From positions 1 through 64,000 of the forward strand of contig JADGJC010000095.1 of assembly GCA_027596075.1 (NCBI GenBank): DNA of 64,000 nt. The letters run 5' to 3'. Both the position numbers and the translations under genes were made by a program. The notes under the pieces were generated by a model that had not been told where the DNA came from, made no database searches, and was given only the letters and a program-made list of their open reading frames with translations. Shown here piece by piece: positions 35,616 through 47,284 of this stretch; positions within the stretch are counted from its first letter, which is position 1; the number at the start of each line of letters is the position of its first letter. Source of the stretch: Rhizophlyctis rosea (Eukaryota > Chytridiomycota > Chytridiomycetes > Rhizophlyctidales > Rhizophlyctidaceae).

Positions 35616-36370
35616 TTTGAATCGTAAACAGTTGGACGTAATACGTTAAGCAAGATCACAGCGCCTTTTGTTCAACTGCCTGGCCATTTATTCACTTCGT
35701 GGATTTGGGATTATATTAGTGCAATTTACCGTGACAAAAGGAACTCCTTCAGCAACACAAATAGTCGATCACTGGTTTCTTTTTGCTTAACTGTTGAAGA
35801 AGGTACAGAACACAGAATACAGAGTACTCATGGGCAAAAAGTTCAGGTCTGCGGTTGCAATGCCGAATTAGCTTTGGTGAGGGTCACCCACGCCTAGCTA
35901 CGGCTTAAAAAAAAAGAGGTGCACCTCGTTCAGGATCAGTAGGCGAGAGGACAGATTGGTGAACAATTCCCTCCGACGCAGTCACCACAAATTTGAGATA
36001 AATGGCTAGGACGGAACACGAGGAAGTTTCGATCGACTAATGGAAGAGACGCTATAGTAATCATTCGCTGTCAAAAAAGGGAGGCTCTTTACATCGGGCG
36101 CGTGAATTGATCGACACAGAGAGTAGTGTCACTTCTCTCGAAACCCTTCGCTTTATATACTGATCTCTGATCATATACATACGGTACCAAGTAAGCAGCA
36201 ACCGCACGAGGAACATACGGCGTATTTGATAACGGGTACCCTACTCCAATCAATTGTGATTGTCCCTCTTCATTGTCAACACCTTCAAACCGAGTTGCGG
36301 CGTTGCAATGCCTGGCTCTTATTTCTGGTGCGCGCACACTTTTTTTGGGCCCTGTATGTGTCATCATCTC

Positions 36371-36555
36371 TTATCTTGCGAGAATGCGATCGCTGAACAA
36401 ATTTGGACGGCCAGATGAAATAGATGGAATGAACGATTTGGCAACCCAGATGTCCCCGCCCTCCACTGTCATGGGGAGCTCGATCAGTTCGATCTCCCAG
36501 GTGTCGGCCACGTCTGCTTGTGCCCTCCTTTTTTGGTGAAAGTGGTGGTCGGCAT
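36371..36555 (-). pseudogene. Short coding fragment with a frame change at an A run
   Basis: The ATG at 36555 opens MPTTTFTKK. One frame over, directly after the A6 run, the sequence continues ADTWEIELIELPMTVEGGD and WVAKSFIPSISSGRPNLFSD to TAA at 36371-36373. The second part has strong protein character (alternating hydrophobic/charged, no low complexity). It may be a small gene with a miscalled homopolymer or an exon of a decayed gene. No family recognised. Confidence 0.3.
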
Positions 36556-39500
36556 CGCTTCACTTTCATCTGATGACCGCGCAACTTTCCGCGACAGAAT
36601 GCGTGCTCGGCGGGGGGTGCGAAGAAATCCAAAGTATCCAGACTCAAAAAAAAAACAATCCACCCGGTATGCTCCTCATCTTCTCCGCCCTCTAAGAGCT
36701 GAGGAAACCGTTGGCGCAGCGAACTACACGTCCGGGTTACTGCTACTGCTTTCACACTGCCCTTGCGTTTCTTGCTCTGTTATCAAGACAAAAAAGATGC
36801 CCCCAAGTGAACACCGGCCATTGCCATGCTTGATCAGAACTCTCATACATTTGAATAATGGGATTTTGTGACGCATTCACTTCAATGCTAGACCTGCCCA
36901 ATTGGTGCTCTGCCTATCCTAGTATAGTATATTGTATGGACTTTTTCAGTCTGAACTCAAGTGGATCCAGAAAGACTTATCGACTGGCCGGGTCGACTGG
37001 CGCAATCTAATGAGAGGAAGGGATTCGCAAACATCTTTTTTGTCCGAGCTCTTTCATTTATCATGCCAGTAGCCCCTCACTGACATTGAAATGCGCCTTG
37101 AAGCAGCCAACGCCTGCACCTCTGATCGCCAAAAAGTAAACATACGTGGATTGCTTGAAACTGGTTCGGGGGCACGGCAAAGTTGCCGGAAGCATTGGCA
37201 GAGGGTATCGACACATGGAGTACGTGGCCTTGAATTGAGTGCCGCTTTCACATCGTCTAATGACTTTCGACAATGTCTACAGAAGCTACAAGTTAGAGTT
37301 CACGCTGGACAAAGTGAGGTGATACTTAATGAGTTTGATGTTTTTGAATAATTTGCCCTCCATATGGGATGGCAGGACGGCAGAAGATTGGGCGAGATCT
37401 GATATTCAGGAAAGTTCGCGTCGCTCAGGGTGAACACTTTTTGATGCAAAACTTGGTGTGCTCGCGCCGTGTCGGTATTGGGGGTCGATGGCAACAGGAA
37501 GCATCACTTTGCACTGCGGCGGAGTCCGTAGCAGCCATCCTCCCAGTTTTAGGAATCCTCCACGACCGTCTCAATTCAATACTTTTCCAGTGCTGCGGCT
37601 CCATTGAATGGACTTGCCGCAGACATGTTCGGCATCTGCATGATCTGCCCGGATTGTATAAAACTCTCACAGGTCTTGTGCATCCCCCAAACTCCAATGG
37701 CTTTTGTGTTTGCAGTATTGTGAGATCCAATGCATGAAGTCAAGAAGTGGACAGGAACGGAAAAAAGAAAGTGGATGAAAGTCCTGGCCGATCTGGTGTG
37801 GTCAGTGTTCAGAGCGCACATTCAGGAATATTGAACTGCTCCACCGAACAACTCGAATATGCTGCAACATGATACCGTTTTGACTGAACGGTACTACTAG
37901 GTTGCACTTGTGTCGCACCTCGGAAACTCTGAGCTGGACGTAGAAAGGGGGGACGACGTCAGCTTGCGTACGCAAATCAATCAGGATTTTCTCACACTGA
38001 TGATGATTCTCTCGCTACTTTGGTCACAATACGCATTTCGCTATAGTGTGGATTCGATTGAGAATAGGTTGACGAATAATCAGGCAACCTCATGGCACTC
38101 CATACGGAAATGACATGTAATACACCATCGTCTAAAAAAAAACTCGCACGGCAATGGGCGATGGACGGGGAGAATGGGGAAAGGAAAGAATAACCACTCA
38201 TCCCGCGTTTTCCGATACCCCCTGAGCGTACCATGATTCAACAACAGGAGCGAAGCACACAGAGGATGCTTAAGCTTGCTGTTGTACTGGTTGTGTCGCT
38301 TTGATTCTTGCCTTATCTGCCATCGCCAAAAAGATATACGTTGTGAGTTCATGATTCAATGCTGACATGCAAATGATGATGATCAGCGCTGTACTGCCTC
38401 GGAAGGGTGTACCACGACTTCATTGTTGAACGTATTTGTTACAATCATTTAGCCTTTGATGTTTGATACAGGTGAATGGTGAGCTCGTCCACACACTCCC
38501 TTCTGGGTTGCCAAAAAAGTGATTCATACCAATCGCTGCACCGCATTGCCAAAGGGAACGAGGCATTTCCAAAGTAACGCAAAACGCCTCCACCTTGCGC
38601 GCAAGTCTTCTAAGAGGATCATTTGAAACCTGAACACGTGTTGTACGCTCAAATTCGCGTCCCATTTGAGTTTGGCATACTCCAGATCTTAGGATTGCAG
38701 CTCGAGACATGTTAAAGTTTTAGTCTGAAGCCTCCATAATCGCGCACAAAGCCCGCTAACGACAACAGTCCCTCTTCCAGCAAAGCCTGCTTTGACACTG
38801 TGTTGCACTGAGAAGTAGGAAATGTAACACGAGAAGGCTTGGCATGGAAACAATGATGCGGATGTCGTTTCGACGGTTTGCGAGCGGATAAAGGGATAAC
38901 TCATCCACATCAATCTACGTGGACTCTCTGATCCGCTAATTTCAATGGATACGATCTCGGGATGTAAATCATCCTGAGTTTACTTGACTTACTTGTCTGC
39001 TTTCCAGATGGATTGCCGTCTTGGGCTGAGGGAACTTTGCGAAGTATTTGTGCAAATAGGAAAAGGCATTCGCTGACTGCGTCACCATGACTTCAAGCAG
39101 ACTAAAATCGCCTGTTCGCGTGCTTGGGAGCTACCTCCATTGGTGAAGCAACATTCCGGAATATACGGTACATTATACTTATCCTTTGACCCGCTTCCCA
39201 AAGAACACATCCACTGTGACCAAGTGGCACATTGCTTAGCCGTAGCATCCAATTTGTTCCCTTTCTTCTTTGGGGCAAGAGTTCAGAACATTCCCATGGG
39301 CTGTACGTGGGATAATCAGACATGGGGAATTTCTTGAAAAAAGTCATCAATTCCGTGGACGGCAAATCGATGATCCAAGTAGACGAGACGGACGTACAAC
39401 ACAAATCTTTTCATTTCGCTTTTCACTCCACCCCTCATCATTGTCCATCTTATGTGCAAGACTCCTTTTTGCAACCTGCTCGACAACCGCCAGAAGTTTG

Positions 39501-39972
39501 CAGAAGAGTATAAGACGAGCGGGGAGGCGCATCCGAGTCGTTTAAATGGAGCTCAAATACAGTAGGAGGTTTATGAGAGGAACTGAGGGAATCCATAGTG
39601 GTAGTTGCTCAGGATATTATTTTGTAACTGTTCAGGTAGTGAAATTACTGTTGTACATGCCTCACGATTAAATGGACGATAGGGGTCCTACGGAGCAGTG
39701 AGGTAGGTTTCCCCTGGTAGCTTGGTGGGGTGTTAAAGTCGTAAAGATAGTGCGGTTTGAATCTCCCACAGTCGTCTCACAAAGATGTCGGCCTGGAATG
39801 CTGGCGGAAAGCTGCGGAAGGTGCAATGTGCATGATCGTGCATGATTTCATCCCTTTGGCTTGCTTCGGTCCATTCAGAGAGTTTTTCCCATTTTCGAAA
39901 TAGAAATGGCGCACCTGACATCGTTCGCACTGACATCCTGCGAGACGTTTGCTCTCTACCTTCGTGCTTTTT

Positions 39973-40090
39973 ATAGAACAAGCTATTCCCCGTATACATA
40001 GCGAACAATATACATCTCAGTATCCAGGCGCATAGAACAAGCTTTTCACCATGTACATAGCTAACAATATACATCTTAGTATCCAGTGCG
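39973..40090. repeat. 59-nt tandem duplication
   Basis: Two adjacent copies with a 59-nt period, each starting AGAACAAGCT and containing AACAATATACATCT and AGTATCCAG. Starts are 39975 and 40034, with a handful of substitutions between copies. No coding role is seen. Confidence 0.8.
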
Positions 40091-43000
40091 TCTGAATGCT
40101 TATACCATTTTCGAGGAATTGCAAGTCCCTAGTGCTTGTGCCGACATCCCGGGCCGCAATCGGCAGGCTGGAACGTAGACATCACAAACACCATCAGCCA
40201 TAATCTTTGAACATCGGCTGACAAAAAGTAATTGCGCCCTTCCATAAGCCAATAATGTCATATTTGAACCTCCTGGATTCAGCAACACCACCGTTTCAAG
40301 TTTGAAATCCGTTAATGATGCTGCCTTTGGCGTTGTGTTCTCTTTTATACCATCAGCTTGAGTCTGTCTTGTCAATCGTAAATTACTACCGTGGTATGCC
40401 CGTATCGGTAGTCATTTTGCTCCGGAGACAACGATTCAAAGTATTCAAAAATCCTGAACTTACTCACTGGACACACGCAACAGTTCAGCAAAGTTTATCT
40501 CACTAGACTCATAGGCTTTTATTGCATGGCCCATAGTTGTATGGGGGAGGTCAAAGCTCGATGGCCGGTTAGTGCAGCATTTTCCTGGCTATGTTGCGAT
40601 TGCGGGTTCGTCGCAACAAAAATTGTCTTCAAACGTGAGCAAAGAACGGCCCAGCAAGATGTCTGCCATTGAGCGGGGTGGCTCATTCTGCCGAAATCAA
40701 CGGTTTTTCTTTTCCTCCTAGGACCGCAGCCAAAAAGACACACTTCTGGGCAGAATTCCACTCCAACCGACTATCCAGTTGGCATGTACGGTTCGATGAA
40801 GTTGTGGCATCAATACATACACAAATAGTACAACTCCAACCGAAAGGCCGATCATTGAAACTCTGGTTGGCGATCCCAACCACCCGAGGGTCGGATCGCA
40901 ACCAGAAAAAACAATTCTAGCCACTAAGTTCACGAATGAGACAAACAAGGCATTGATCCATGCTTCGCACAATATCACCATGCACGATGCGATCCGAAGT
41001 CTGGACATCATGTACCTTCTCGCAAAATCTGACATGTGCGACTTATGCGAGGTCACCGAACTGATGTAGAGGTGTCGCTTATATCAACGGCAAATAGGGC
41101 TACCGGTTGGCAAATGTCTATACATTATGACTTCTTTGTCATTGTCATGAGCCGATAAATTTGATCGAAAGTATCGAATGGCGGGCCCCCTTTGTGATTT
41201 CCAAGCACTTCTAATGAGCAGCTACAAGTCATAGATAGTAGTGCTCGACCCCGCGCGAATCAGGACCTTACTTGCACCTGATACGTATTTGACTCTGAGT
41301 TCCAATAGGGTGCTCTGCCAGATGTGACGCCGTGGTGCCGTCTTTCAAGACATTCTCTCAAAAAGGGTGATTTGCCGCAACACCACCTGCTTCCCAACGT
41401 CCTCCATCAATCCGCAAAACGACAGCATCAGATCAGCAACCGGCAATTCTCAACTTTTTCCTTTCCGGTGTTTGAGGATAAACTGTACGGGATTACTCCT
41501 CGGGTGCTGGACGCTTAGACCAACATTATCCACTCCCCGTGTCCAAAAATGAATTCAATATTCTGCGTCCATCAGTTCGCCTTCAAGCAGTCGTACCAGC
41601 TGATCTCCCACAGCGAAAGGCTGTGAGTTACTATTCTTCAGCTGCGGGTGCACTGTTCTAAACCTGTTCGGCTAATGCATGACTCTGACTTTCAGAATTC
41701 TTTTTTTGTCCAACCTTCCTTCATTATTCTCATATCAAGCCTTGAATCATTGTCCGTCAGCAAAACAAAAAGGAGACCAGCGACAGCACTGCAAACTACG
41801 AAGACGGGAGATCAACAGTGGACCCATCAACTTTGAAGAGCCCAATGCATTGTTGATCTGCAACATTTCACAGTGCCGTGGAATGTGCTCGAAGTTGCAG
41901 TCCATGGTTGTTCAAACCGCATTGCACTGTAAGTGTGGCAACCAAAAAAAATTGCGCTGACACTATTGGATGGCGTCCGTAAGGATTACTGCTAAGGGAC
42001 GGCACTGCCTGCCCTCTCTCGATACGAGCCAGCAGGCTGCTCTGCATATGAGAAACCGACCATCACTCAATGGTTCAACTTCCCATCACTGTCCGGAATA
42101 TTGGAAATCGTTGGTGTTCACCCTATGGTCTATATCTTTTGGCTTGAAAAAGAGCGTAATGAAATTTAAGATCCTGGCATCAGCGTACTCACATAAGCGA
42201 TGACGCATCTTCAATCCGATGATGATCAGCATGGGTGCTCGTTTGGGTGGGTTTCGCTTTTTGGCCTGACTGCTGAGGACTGACCCATCAAGTGCAGTAC
42301 TTCACAGTCCGCACTTGATTTACTGGGACAGAATTGCATTTCTGTGAGGAATGCATTCATGGAGATCATGGCACGCAAAAAAGAACACTCACAAGGTGCG
42401 ATCGAGGTAGACGAACTGATTCGTATTGGCCTGCATTGCCACGTTGCGTAACCGCTGGAACAGTGTTGCTTCCATCATGTGTTATCCTTTGGACGATATC
42501 GGAAAAATGAATGAAATGAGAGAAGAACCGGCTCCGCGGGACCACCGATGCCCAATACTGACATGTTTTACGAGAACAGCTACCACGCATACATTCGATG
42601 TTTCTTTGATGAGATGATGTGCATCTAGAACTCGCCGAAAAGTCCGCTGGCGGCTGATACTTCAGGTCCGCCCGGAGAGTATTAGCAATCGAATCCAATC
42701 CTTCCTCGAAAACAAATATCAGCTCGGCGTCAGCATAAAATGGAACAAGCACTTGACAAATGCGCCATCCAAATGTCGAAACTTCATATTCCTACCTAAA
42801 TCATGCAAGAGAATGATGGTCCGTCGCCATCATGAGCAATTGCCACATGCCGCATGTTGGTTTGCAGAAAGATTCTTTTTCGACATGCTAATGTGATTGG
42901 GTTAATATATCTGCACAGTATGCCACATGATGCTGAACGTTCAGCTAGCTGCGGTGAATAGCATTTGAGTCACATATCGTCCCAGTAGCAAGGGGGCAAA

Positions 43001-44417
43001 ATCACACGCAAACTCATAGTACTCATCAAGGCAGGTCGCAAACTGGCGACTGGAGTGATTGACGAGGGCTAAGGTTCCCTTTGGATTATGGACTAAGACG
43101 GGCATCACTTCAATAGGGACCCAGTGAGTGAATTGTTACGCAATCACGTCGTCGAGATGTAGACGAGGGCATCCGACCACCAAATTGGGCCGCACTCACG
43201 GTCCAGTCATACTGCCGCCACTCAATCTGGTAAAAATGACCGTCGCATCGACGAGTGGCAAGGATATCTTTGATTATTTGTCATTGCCTTTGTGCTGATA
43301 ACGAGTTGGCCATTTGGCATTGGGAACCTCCGGTCAGATGTGGTCCGGTGACTTGGGGCCTAAGTGGCCTACAGTAATATTGAATTCTCCCCGTCTGCCA
43401 CAAGTAAAGTATGTCCATCATCCATGAAAAGAAATTTTCATTTCACAAAGGATGCACTGAGTGGGATCCTTAAGGACCAATAATCAATGGTCATCCACGT
43501 TGATAAATCACAGCCCTTCCATTTTTTTTCGCTCCATGCCACTCATTCAATGTTTCCGAGTTGGTGTTGAAACACCACGACTCTGATAGTGAGCTGGAAA
43601 GAAGTCCAACCCAGAAATATGGCATTGACTTGCCGCGAAGGACATTCATTGAGATCGCGTCATCTCTCCTTCTGTTAACAATCCATTTGATGGGACGTGT
43701 TCATTACTGTGCGGAGAAAAAAGTATGTCGCCCACCCTATTCCCGATATCAAGGGAAGTGTCTTGCAAACGGCAGTGAGTGGTCTGAACAATCGCATACT
43801 AGCCTGACCAATCACGGGCTGATATGATGCCGCCGGACCATGCATTTGGTTTTGCCTCTTGAGCGGCACAGACTGGGCGATACTGTTGACGAACGCTATT
43901 TCCGAGACGCCCAACGGGTGGCACCGTTTCTGGGTTGCGTAAAGGTGCCGATCCGGGATTCTGAGTGATTGTCTCCCGGTATTGCCTCCCGTGAGCAGGA
44001 GGCCACGTGCCACATTGTCTCTAACCCTCATTATATTCATGATCAGCATGGACCCATCTGAGACATCCGAGACAAGTGAGACAGTGTGCCTCCGCCCCCT
44101 TCGGTGAAACGCGTGATGTGACCTGACCTCATTAATCAGCAATGAATCAGTCACAGGATCTGTTCGGCATAATGGAAGGTACTCTCATGGGGTCTGTTTC
44201 AGACGGGGTGCGTACAATCCGAATATCATCGAGTAGAGTAGAGTATATACCTACGGCTTGTGTTTTTGGTAATGGTGTGAACCATACAGTGGGAATTTAT
44301 CAGCCGTGTGGAAGGGCGGCGTTGATTGATGACTGTTGATAGAGCACTGCTCTCACACACACAATCCCATCCAGATCGAAGATGTTGACACAAATTGAAC
44401 AGCGGCCTGCGCGCACT

Positions 44418-44459
44418 ATACGGCGTTATGACACCCTAACCACTGAGCTACCGCCGCCT
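44418..44459 (-). other. tRNA 5'-half-like fragment
   Basis: The minus strand reads GGCGGTAGCTCAGTGGTTAG, a perfect A-box/D-arm, followed by GGTGTCATAACGCC. No matching T arm or 3' acceptor strand follows, so it is best read as a truncated tRNA copy. Confidence 0.4.
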
Positions 44460-44783
44460 CATTGCGGAAAGATACCAAAAAACTCCGCTCGACTTCATAC
44501 CATTGAAACACGGATATATCCAGTCTTACAGTGCACTCCGGTTTATTGACTCCCCGATGGTCCTTTGTCCTACGACAGGTCCCTATCCATGCATTGGTGG
44601 AGGCAGTGCTGGATGACCAGCTATCCAAGTCCCTTGCTTGCGAGTGATGTTCTCCCTCTGATGATTGCATCCATCAACTCTGACATGGGATGTGTGAATG
44701 TCAACACAGAACTAGTTGACGACGCCACTTTTCAACATCCAGTCGACTCAGTCGGGTGAGTAAGTTGAGTACCTACGGTGGGA

Positions 44784-45009
44784 ATGAGTCAACATCCAGC
44801 CCCCTTTGCACCCGAGATGCCCCCCTCCGCACATGCGAATCGCGCGATTTTCTTTACTGGCTTCTCCTCCTTCCCCCAACCGTCGGTACCAACATCAAAT
44901 TGGTGGTGCTTTTCCCACGCAAGCTTCACTTTCGGATAAGCTCATCCTGCCGCGACGATCGTCGTTATCTAAATCCTTGTGTTCTCACATCATCATCAAG
45001 AGCCCGTAA
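44784..45009 (+). promoter_or_regulatory. Leader with TGAGTCA element and two upstream ORFs before the bZIP gene
   Basis: TGAGTCA (the Gcn4-type half-symmetric site) is at 44785-44791. Upstream ORF 1 starts at ATG 44784 (in frame with 44817) and ends TAA 44939. Upstream ORF 2 starts at ATG 44833 and ends TAA 45009, 78 nt before the main ATG at 45088. Upstream ORFs control translation of GCN4 and cpc-1 in other fungi. Whether the transcript starts upstream of these ATGs is not known. Confidence 0.45.
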
Positions 45010-45087
45010 CACAGCATCATAGAAATAATAACCACCAGAAAAACCCCTCTCCTCCCTCACACCGTCTCCTGAAACTCCCCACTCCCC

Positions 45088-46785
45088 ATGCAAGCACCAT
45101 ATTCCGACGTCCTACTCAAGTTCCAACCGGCACCAACTACATACGCCAACCTGTTCCCATTCATACGGTCGGAGTCTGACTGCTTGGAAGGAACACATAC
45201 GTTCTCATACCAGAACAACAGCGCACAAAGTCACACGCTCACAGAACGCACCCTCATCGACGAACTAACAGCACATACGAGTACCAACACACAAACGCAG
45301 GGGCCGTTCCTACCTCAGCTGGCGCCTATCGTTGACGGAATCCATACGACTGTAACCGCAAATCACGGCACAACTTCCGCCGATACACTTGCGGATAGTC
45401 AGAGTTCGTACGGAGTTGTTCCTGAAGTCAACAAAGAGCTCGAAGTTCGTGTTGATTGTTTACAATCCGACATGGTGGGTCCTCGGCAGAGTCAAAGGCT
45501 CCGGAACCGGAACCAGAGTTTGAACGGGGCAAGCTACCCCGTTGTTGATCATACGGCGCATATCCCGGTTTCGCAAAGTGGGAGGGCGGAGGAGAGGGTA
45601 GGGTCTGCGTTGGAGTATTCCGGTCAAGGGCCAGGGACGTCGAATAATCATGGGCATGGGGAGAGTGCCGAGATCTTGGTAGCGATGCATAGGATGGGGA
45701 GCGGAACTTATGTTGGTGGGCAGATGAACGGCAGTATCAACGGGCCTGTGTCGCATGAGGACGGCAACGGACAGCAGGAGGAGACTGACGGACGGGGGCC
45801 AGAAGAGCCGGTGGGAAGTGAGGTGCTTGCTCCGGAACAGCCTGATGCGACACCGATGCGAATTGCGCATCATGACACCCGTGACGATGGGAACTCACCA
45901 CAAGATACGGTATCGAATCCGGAAGAAGTTACCGAGATGGAGAGTCCGGGGACCATCATCGGCCGCGGAACGTTGCTTAACTTCAGCCATCCCCCGCCAT
46001 CGATGCCATTCATGCCAACATCAACGATCCCAATGCCCATTCAGTTGCCTTTTCCGAGGTCTCCCATGGTCCAACAAAGCTCGTACATGCACTCCAATGT
46101 CGTCCTTTACGATCCTGACATGCCGCCATTCCACCCATTCCAGCAGCCGCAACCCAGCAGGGCCGCGCACATGCTTGCGCACATGTCCTTCTCCTCTCCG
46201 CCATCCTCGCCCCTGCAACCCATCCCACCAGTGCACCCGCGCCTAGGCATGCTCATCGGTCCTACCGACCCGATGCCGCCGCGCATGCACATTACACGAA
46301 CACCGCCCACAACCACAATAACACCACTCCCCACCATTCCTCTCCGCAAATACTCCACATCCCCAACCACCTCCCCACCCCCGAACCCAATCACCCCAAC
46401 CTCCCCACTCACATCCCCCTCCGCAACACTCGACCCCACCACCCCACTAGACCAACTACCCCCCCTCCCCTCCCCGTCCTCCCCATCAACCCTCCTCACC
46501 GACGCCTTAACCCTCCACCAAGAAGCCCAACGCCGCCGCGTACGTAACACCGAAGCGGCGCGGCGGTCACGGCAGAAGAAGGCGGGGCGGTTGAAGGATT
46601 TGGAAGTTGAGTGTCGGGAGATGAGGAGGCGGGCTGCGGAGGCTGAGAGGCTTGTTGGGGAGAAGGAGCGGGAGAGGGTTGCTAGTTTGAGGAGGGAGGA
46701 GAAGTTGGAGAGCAGGGTTAGGGAGTTGGAGGTTCAGTTGAGTGAGGCGCATCGGATGATTATGGAGAGGGGGTCGTTGTTGTGA
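45088..46785 (+). CDS. bZIP transcription factor, Gcn4/CPC1-like basic region
   Basis: Single-exon, 565 residues. Residues about 481-498 (QRRRVRNTEAARRSRQKK) form the basic region with the N-x7-R signature and the RNTEAARRSR core of Gcn4/cpc-1. An amphipathic Leu/Glu/Arg-rich helix to residue 560 forms the zipper. The central half is Ser/Pro/Gly/Met-rich, as expected of activation domains. By family knowledge it would bind TGACTCA sites as a dimer in the nucleus and activate amino-acid biosynthesis genes. The long N-terminus and lack of a clear Gcn4 activation motif leave other bZIP subfamilies possible. A TGAGTCA site and upstream ORFs in its own leader are consistent with general amino-acid control. 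Confidence 0.85.
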   Translation: MQAPYSDVLLKFQPAPTTYANLFPFIRSESDCLEGTHTFSYQNNSAQSHTLTERTLIDELTAHTSTNTQTQGPFLPQLAPIVDGIHTTVTANHGTTSADTLADSQSSYGVVPEVNKELEVRVDCLQSDMVGPRQSQRLRNRNQSLNGASYPVVDHTAHIPVSQSGRAEERVGSALEYSGQGPGTSNNHGHGESAEILVAMHRMGSGTYVGGQMNGSINGPVSHEDGNGQQEETDGRGPEEPVGSEVLAPEQPDATPMRIAHHDTRDDGNSPQDTVSNPEEVTEMESPGTIIGRGTLLNFSHPPPSMPFMPTSTIPMPIQLPFPRSPMVQQSSYMHSNVVLYDPDMPPFHPFQQPQPSRAAHMLAHMSFSSPPSSPLQPIPPVHPRLGMLIGPTDPMPPRMHITRTPPTTTITPLPTIPLRKYSTSPTTSPPPNPITPTSPLTSPSATLDPTTPLDQLPPLPSPSSPSTLLTDALTLHQEAQRRRVRNTEAARRSRQKKAGRLKDLEVECREMRRRAAEAERLVGEKERERVASLRREEKLESRVRELEVQLSEAHRMIMERGSLL

Positions 46786-47284
46786 GGTGATGGGGTTTCG
46801 GTGTATTTGCGATTTGGTGGGTGGTTGTGTAGGTGTTTGGAAATGTGGTGGGTGGGGTAAGGGGATTTGTTTTTGCTGATCTTTTGATGGACGATGGAAA
46901 GTGATGCTCCATCGGTACCTTGTTCCATAGTGATAGCTGTCCAAAGTAGGAATATGTAGGGTTGCAGTCATAGTACCTGATAGGGTTGCAGTCATTGCGA
47001 AAAGTGCCGATGGGCACCTGTTTCCATGTATATATGATGTATAGAAGACGTGTCATGCATACTTTACTCTACAGCTGTGATGTACGAGACCTTCCGTCGA
47101 AAGTGTTGAATGCATTAGGTTGCTGGCTGGAGGGAGCACCATAAATACACCCCAGTAAGTGGCGCAGCAAATGCTTACGCGACTCCAATTTGACTGTTTG
47201 TGGACTAATGGGTTCTCCCTAAAACACAACCTTCAAAATAGTGCTGCGGCTTCATTTCTCCGCTTTCCACCTTCCCACACAAAC
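46786..47284. other. Intergenic and promoter of the polymerase kappa gene
   Basis: A TATA-like ATAAATAC lies at about 47142-47149. An alternative in-frame start for the next gene exists at ATG 47171, but the acidic N-terminus beginning at 47285 is more protein-like. Confidence 0.45.

Larger units (their letters stand above)
35616..44783. other. 9-kb gene-poor interval
   Basis: No intact gene could be built. Protein-like fragments occur: 36371-36555 (minus, listed separately) and 42792-42640 (minus; WRICQVLVPFYADAELIFVF, then EEGLDSIANTLRADLKY). Also present are a two-segment hydrophobic ORF at 40718-41056 (minus) and a 122-codon ORF at 37369-37737 (plus). None has consistent splice partners. 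Base composition is unremarkable, with no transposon terminal repeats or transposase motifs seen by eye. Confidence 0.35.

Noticed and set aside
43675..44154. 159-codon minus-strand ORF
   Set aside because: Length alone is weak evidence at this base composition; no motif, no neighbouring exon and no start context.
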